The translations under genes and the position numbers were made by a program. A DNA stretch of 18,115 bases from positions 1-18,115 of the forward strand of contig JAQUUB010000090.1 of assembly GCA_028694115.1 (NCBI GenBank), in the 5' to 3' direction. Below are positions 14,510 through 18,115 of this stretch, piece by piece. Origin of the DNA: Lachnospiraceae bacterium (GTDB lineage Bacteria; Bacillota_A; Clostridia; Lachnospirales; Lachnospiraceae). How positions within the stretch are numbered: the stretch's first letter is position 1; every line of letters begins with the position of its first letter. The notes below the pieces were generated by a model. The model was not told the origin of the DNA, ran no database searches, and saw nothing but the letters and a program-made list of their open reading frames with translations.

Positions 14510-15787
14510 ATGTTAAAAACATTGTTGAAAAATAGTTTATTAAGAGCAACGGGGATATATACAATAACAAGTATTATCAATTCGGCTATTCCGTTTTTAC
14601 TTCTTCCAATATTAACAAGATACTTAACCCCTGAGGATTATGGTATAGTTTCAATGTTTACACTACTAATTACTTTCGTATCTCCGTTTACTGGGTTAAG
14701 TATAAATGGGGCTATTTCTCGACAATATTACAATAAAGATGAAGTTGATATCTGGAAATATGTATTTAATTGCTTTCTAATATTAATAACCAGCACTTTA
14801 TTTGTAAGTATAATATTTTTTATATTCTCAAAGATGATTAGTGATTTAGCATCATTTCCGAGTAGTTATTTATGGCTTGTTATCGTATATTCATTTAGCC
14901 AGTTTGTTGTATCAATAGTTTTATCGTTATGGCAAGTTCAAAAAAAGGCGTTACGATATGGGATATTTGTTAATGGGCAAACCCTTTTAAATGGGGTGTT
15001 ATCGATTGCATTTGTGGTTAGTCTAAACTTTGGATGGAAAGGAAGAATCTATGGTCAAACGATAGCAGTGCTGGTTTTTGCAGGCTTTGCCATAATTACA
15101 TTATTCAAAAATAAGTGGATTACCTTTTCTTTTAACAAAAAATATATTTTGAATGCATTAAATTTTGGGGTCCCTTTGATTCCTCATGCGCTATCAGGTT
15201 CGATAATATCGATGACAGATAGGGTTTTTATTACTGGCATGGTAGGCCTTGCAGCTACGGGAGTTTATACTGTAGGTTATCAAGTAGGGTCAATAATAAA
15301 TATTTTAGCTATGTCATTCAATAATGCATATATTCCATGGCTTTATGAAAGATTGGAAAAAAATGATAATACTACAAAAATTAAAATCGTCAAGTTTACA
15401 TATCTATACTTTGTATTGATTATTTTTCTTGCTATTGTGTTAGGTATGATAGCTCCATATGCTTTAAAAATATTTTTAGGAGAATCCTTTAATAATTCAA
15501 GTATTTATGTAATTTGGATTGCACTAGGCTATGCATTTAATGGAATGTATCTTATGGTGGTTAATTACATATTTTATGCTCAAAAAACAAAATATTTAGC
15601 AATGGTAACCTTTTTTACTGCGATTTTAAATATAATTTTAAATTATTATTTTATAAAAGCGAATGGCGCAATAGGTGCGGCTCAAGCAACAACTATAATA
15701 TTTTTAATTAAATTTTTAATAGTTTGGATTCTTTCAGACAAAGTACAAAGAATGCCTTGGAATTTGATAAGACAAAAAATAGTGTAG
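14510..15787 (+). CDS. wzx: Wzx-type repeat-unit flippase (MOP/MVF superfamily)
   Basis: This is a 425-aa membrane protein with about 12 hydrophobic helices that would flip the undecaprenyl-linked repeat unit to the outer face. The N-terminus has the family pattern LLRATGIYTITSIINSAIPFLLLPILTRYLTPEDYGIVSMF, where LTRYLTPEDYG is the conserved first loop. GVPLIPHALSGSIISMTDRVFI (about 217-238) marks the start of the second half, and the end has NYIFYAQKTKYLA and a final membrane pair. The start is ATG 14510 with AAGAGAG shortly upstream. Substrate preference cannot be read from the sequence. Confidence 0.9.
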   Translation: MLKTLLKNSLLRATGIYTITSIINSAIPFLLLPILTRYLTPEDYGIVSMFTLLITFVSPFTGLSINGAISRQYYNKDEVDIWKYVFNCFLILITSTLFVSIIFFIFSKMISDLASFPSSYLWLVIVYSFSQFVVSIVLSLWQVQKKALRYGIFVNGQTLLNGVLSIAFVVSLNFGWKGRIYGQTIAVLVFAGFAIITLFKNKWITFSFNKKYILNALNFGVPLIPHALSGSIISMTDRVFITGMVGLAATGVYTVGYQVGSIINILAMSFNNAYIPWLYERLEKNDNTTKIKIVKFTYLYFVLIIFLAIVLGMIAPYALKIFLGESFNNSSIYVIWIALGYAFNGMYLMVVNYIFYAQKTKYLAMVTFFTAILNIILNYYFIKANGAIGAAQATTIIFLIKFLIVWILSDKVQRMPWNLIRQKIV

Positions 15788-15811
15788 AAAAACAATTTTG
15801 GAGGAAGCATG

Positions 15812-16792
15812 ATGTCAAAAATACTGATAACAGGAGCAGATGGCTTCATTGGAAGTCACTTAACAGAGGCGTTAGTTAAGCAGGGCCATAAGGTTAAAGC
15901 TTTTGCATACTATAATTCATTTAATTCTTGGGGATGGTTAGATACACTTTCTAAAGAAATAATGAATGAGGTAGAAGTATTTACTGGGGATATTAGAGAT
16001 CCTAATGGAGTAAAGGAAGCAATGAAAGGCATGGATGAAGTATTTCATCTTGCTGCTTTGATTGCAATTCCTTTTAGCTATCATTCTCCAGATACATATG
16101 TAGATACAAATATAAAAGGTACGCTTAATGTACTACAAGCGGCAAGAGATTTAAATACTTCAAGACTATTGATCACATCAACATCTGAAGTGTACGGTAC
16201 AGCTCAATATGTTCCTATTGATGAAAAACATCCCTATCAGGGACAATCTCCTTATTCGGCAACTAAAATTGGCGCTGATAGATTAGCAGAATCTTTCTAT
16301 CGCAGTTTTAATATGCCGATTACAATCGTGCGTCCATTTAATACATATGGACCAAGACAATCCGCAAGAGCAGTTATTCCAACAATTATTACCCAGCTTC
16401 TTGCTGGCAAGGAAGAAATCGAACTTGGCTCATTAACCCCAACTAGGGATTTTAATTATGTAAAAGATACTGTGAATGGGTTTATTGAAATTGCGAAATC
16501 TGACAAAACAATCGGAGAAGAAATTAATATTGCTACCCAGCAAGAAATCTCTATCGGTCAATTAGCTGAAGAATTGATTAAACAAATTAATCCAAATGCA
16601 AAGATTATTTGTGATGAACAAAGGCTAAGACCTGTAAAAAGTGAAGTGAATAGACTTTTAGGGTCTAATGAAAAGATAATGAGATTAACAAACTGGAAGC
16701 CGAATTATACATTTGAACAAGGCTTAGCAGAAACAATTGAATTTTTCAAACACAATTTAGATCAGTATAAGATAGATATTTACAATATTTAA
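15812..16792 (+). CDS. legB: LegB-type nucleotide-GlcNAc 4,6-dehydratase (legionaminic acid pathway)
   Basis: This is an extended SDR enzyme that converts the nucleotide-activated GlcNAc (GDP-GlcNAc in the Campylobacter route) to its 4-keto-6-deoxy form. Seen are ITGADGFIGSHL near the N-terminus, FHLAALIAIPFSYHSP, STSEVYG, and the catalytic YSATK. The subgroup marker AYYNSFNSWGWLD follows the first beta strand region, where the LegB group differs from ordinary dehydratases. ATG 15809 and ATG 15812 are adjacent and in frame; GGAGG at 15800-15804 is 7 bases before 15812, so that start is preferred (326 aa). An aminotransferase of the LegC type follows after 15 bp and a PtmE-type gene after that, which fixes the pathway. 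Confidence 0.9.
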   Translation: MSKILITGADGFIGSHLTEALVKQGHKVKAFAYYNSFNSWGWLDTLSKEIMNEVEVFTGDIRDPNGVKEAMKGMDEVFHLAALIAIPFSYHSPDTYVDTNIKGTLNVLQAARDLNTSRLLITSTSEVYGTAQYVPIDEKHPYQGQSPYSATKIGADRLAESFYRSFNMPITIVRPFNTYGPRQSARAVIPTIITQLLAGKEEIELGSLTPTRDFNYVKDTVNGFIEIAKSDKTIGEEINIATQQEISIGQLAEELIKQINPNAKIICDEQRLRPVKSEVNRLLGSNEKIMRLTNWKPNYTFEQGLAETIEFFKHNLDQYKIDIYNI

Positions 16793-16807
16793 CTTGGAGG
16801 TGCTAAG

Positions 16808-17980
16808 ATGAGTCAAAAATTTATACCTCTATCCGTTCCTAACCTAAAAGGGAACGAGCTTGAGTATGTAATACATGCTGTTGAAACAGAGTGGGTATCA
16901 ACGGGTGGCCCATATGTAAATGATTTTGAAGAGAAAGTAGCAGATTATGCTAAGTGTAAAGGTGCGGTTTCTTGCCAAAATGGTACAGCAGGGCTTCACG
17001 TCGCCCTTGATCTATGTGGGGTTACAAAAAATGATGCAGTCATTGTTCCGACACTCACATTTATCGCTGCAGTAAATCCAGTAAAGTATGTTGGTGCAGA
17101 ACCCATTTTTATGGACTGTGATGATTCACTTACAATGGATGTTGACAAGCTAAAAGACTTTTGTGAAACGGAATGTAGTTTTTCAGATGGTAAACTTATT
17201 AATAGTACAACTAAGAAGCATATCAAAGCAGTTGTTGTCGTGCACGTTTTTGGAAATATGGCCGACATGGAGCGTATTATTGAGGTTGCCAATAAGTACA
17301 ATTTGAAAGTAATTGAAGATGCTACAGAAGCAATCGGTACCTATTATCTTGAAGGAAAATATAAAGGGAAACACGCTGGGACTATAGGAGACATAGGTGT
17401 CTATTCTTTCAATGGCAACAAAATCATTACTACCGGTGGCGGGGGTATGATAGTGTCAGATAATGAGGAATTATTAAAAAAGGCAAAGCATCTTACAACC
17501 CAAGCAAAAAGTGATGAGCTTTACTACACCCACGATGAAATTGGTTATAATTATCGTATGACAAACCTTCAAGCAGCATTAGGGCTTGCACAACTGGAAC
17601 AACTGGAAGATTTTATTAAAATTAAAAAAAGTAATTATGATTTTTATAAAAATGAAATGCAAGAGATAGCAGGCTTGAGAATTTTAGATTTTAAGGCTGG
17701 CATTCGTCCCAATTATTGGTTTTATGCACTATATGTAGAACCAGAATACGCATTAAACAGGAATCAAATCATTAAATATTTAGCTTCAAAAAAAATTCAG
17801 GCAAGACCAATTTGGGGACTGATCAGTGATCAAAAACCATACGATGGAAGTCAAATTTTTCAGATTGAAAAAGCCAGGAAGTACTTGCAAACTGTTGTGA
17901 ATATCCCATGTAGTTCGAATCTCACCAGAGAAGATGCAGGATATGTTATTGATTGTTTAAAACAACCAGAGGTGATCTAA
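16808..17980 (+). CDS. legC: LegC-type PLP aminotransferase (legionaminic acid pathway)
   Basis: This enzyme would convert the LegB product to the 4-amino-4,6-dideoxy-GlcNAc nucleotide. The PLP lysine is K205 in YSFNGNKIITTGGGG, and D171 sits in VIEDATEAIG. The N-terminus IPLSVPNLKGNELEYV and EWVSTGGPYVNDFE are characteristic of the LegC branch. At 390 aa it is longer than the other aminotransferase of the window (gene at 3248), with an insert around 121-137 and another near 181-188. The two are paralogous families with separate pathways. SD GGAGGTG lies at 16796-16802. The stop codon falls inside a hairpin loop next to the following gene. Confidence 0.9.
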   Translation: MSQKFIPLSVPNLKGNELEYVIHAVETEWVSTGGPYVNDFEEKVADYAKCKGAVSCQNGTAGLHVALDLCGVTKNDAVIVPTLTFIAAVNPVKYVGAEPIFMDCDDSLTMDVDKLKDFCETECSFSDGKLINSTTKKHIKAVVVVHVFGNMADMERIIEVANKYNLKVIEDATEAIGTYYLEGKYKGKHAGTIGDIGVYSFNGNKIITTGGGGMIVSDNEELLKKAKHLTTQAKSDELYYTHDEIGYNYRMTNLQAALGLAQLEQLEDFIKIKKSNYDFYKNEMQEIAGLRILDFKAGIRPNYWFYALYVEPEYALNRNQIIKYLASKKIQARPIWGLISDQKPYDGSQIFQIEKARKYLQTVVNIPCSSNLTREDAGYVIDCLKQPEVI

Positions 17981-18000
17981 ATCACCTTTGAAAAGAGGTG
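17970..18000 (+). promoter_or_regulatory. Alternative hairpins at the legC/ptmE junction
   Basis: AGGTGAT (17970-17976) and ATCACCT (17981-17987) form a perfect 7-bp stem with a CTAA loop that contains the legC stop codon (17978-17980). The same right arm, CACCT (17983-17987), can pair instead with AGGTG (17996-18000), which is the ribosome site of ptmE. The two folds exclude each other. A ribosome ending legC would open both. Coupled translation is the inferred role. Confidence 0.45.
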
Positions 18001-18005
18001 CAGGA

Positions 18006-18115
18006 ATGGAAATTGCAGAATTTTTAATAGATGAAGAAGTAACAATGATTGAAGCGATGCAGCAATTAGATAAAGTTGCAAAGAAAGTACTTTTCGTTAT
18101 ACGAGATGGACACTT
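18006..18115 (+). CDS. ptmE: PtmE-type CBS-domain nucleotidyltransferase (5' end, cut by window edge)
   Basis: The gene opens with ATG 18006, five bases after AAGAGGTG (17993-18000), and the frame stays open to the window end (36 codons). The visible sequence, with EEVTMIEAMQQLDKVAKKVL and then FVIRDG, is the first strand-helix-strand of a CBS domain. In legionaminic acid loci a CBS-domain plus nucleotidyltransferase protein (PtmE) activates glucosamine 1-phosphate with GTP, and it stands beside legB and legC, exactly as here. The catalytic domain is outside the window, so the name rests on the CBS start and the neighbours. Confidence 0.72.
   Translation, partial: MEIAEFLIDEEVTMIEAMQQLDKVAKKVLFVIRDGH

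Noticed and set aside
1..18115. CRISPR array, tRNA or rRNA genes, or an intact insertion sequence
   Set aside because: No regularly spaced repeats, no cloverleaf-like or rRNA segments and no full transposase frame were seen on either strand.

Overview
The window is part of a long surface-polysaccharide (capsule or exopolysaccharide) locus, with every recognised gene on the + strand. The DNA is AT-rich. Its CpsC-CpsD-CpsB regulatory module (separate Wzz-type adaptor, tyrosine kinase and PHP-type phosphatase) is the Firmicutes arrangement, and the ribosome sites are strong GGAGG types. This suggests a low-GC Firmicute, probably a clostridial anaerobe. The sequence does not allow a genus call.

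Layout. (1) 3-2428: the chain-length and phosphorylation module, made of the end of a Wzz/CpsC protein, a CpsD BY-kinase, and a CpsB-type PHP phosphatase that carries an unusual membrane segment and a C-terminal coiled coil. (2) 2429-3247: an 819-bp gap without a convincing gene, holding hairpins, a broken micro-ORF and a short repeated coding-like fragment. (3) 3248-12740: a tightly packed, often overlapping run. It holds a sugar aminotransferase, a PglC/WcaJ-like initiating phosphoglycosyl transferase, a FemAB-like acyltransferase, a GT2, a TupA-like ATP-grasp protein, a second GT2, a Wzy polymerase, an RmlD-like reductase, a CapE/FnlA-like dehydratase/epimerase, and a GT-B protein with sialyltransferase-type motifs. 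(4) 12741-14509: a UDP-glucose dehydrogenase gene flanked on both sides by copies of a degenerate intergenic element. (5) 14510-18115: a Wzx flippase, then LegB, LegC and the start of PtmE, the opening enzymes of legionaminic acid synthesis by the GDP-sugar route.

How the genes fit together (inference). The initiating transferase puts the first sugar phosphate on undecaprenyl phosphate. GT2 enzymes and the GT-B enzyme extend the repeat unit, Wzx flips it, Wzy polymerises it, and the CpsB/C/D module sets length and output. The precursor genes point to a 4-amino-4,6-dideoxy sugar (aminotransferase at 3248), an L-6-deoxy HexNAc (9696 and 10594), glucuronic acid (ugd) and a nonulosonic acid (leg genes). 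The TupA-like and FemAB-like proteins suggest an amino-acid or acyl decoration. The most interesting points are the phosphatase-membrane-coiled-coil fusion, the probable pairing of a sialyltransferase-like enzyme with legionaminic acid genes, the paired elements around ugd, and a possible SD-masking switch at the legC/ptmE junction.
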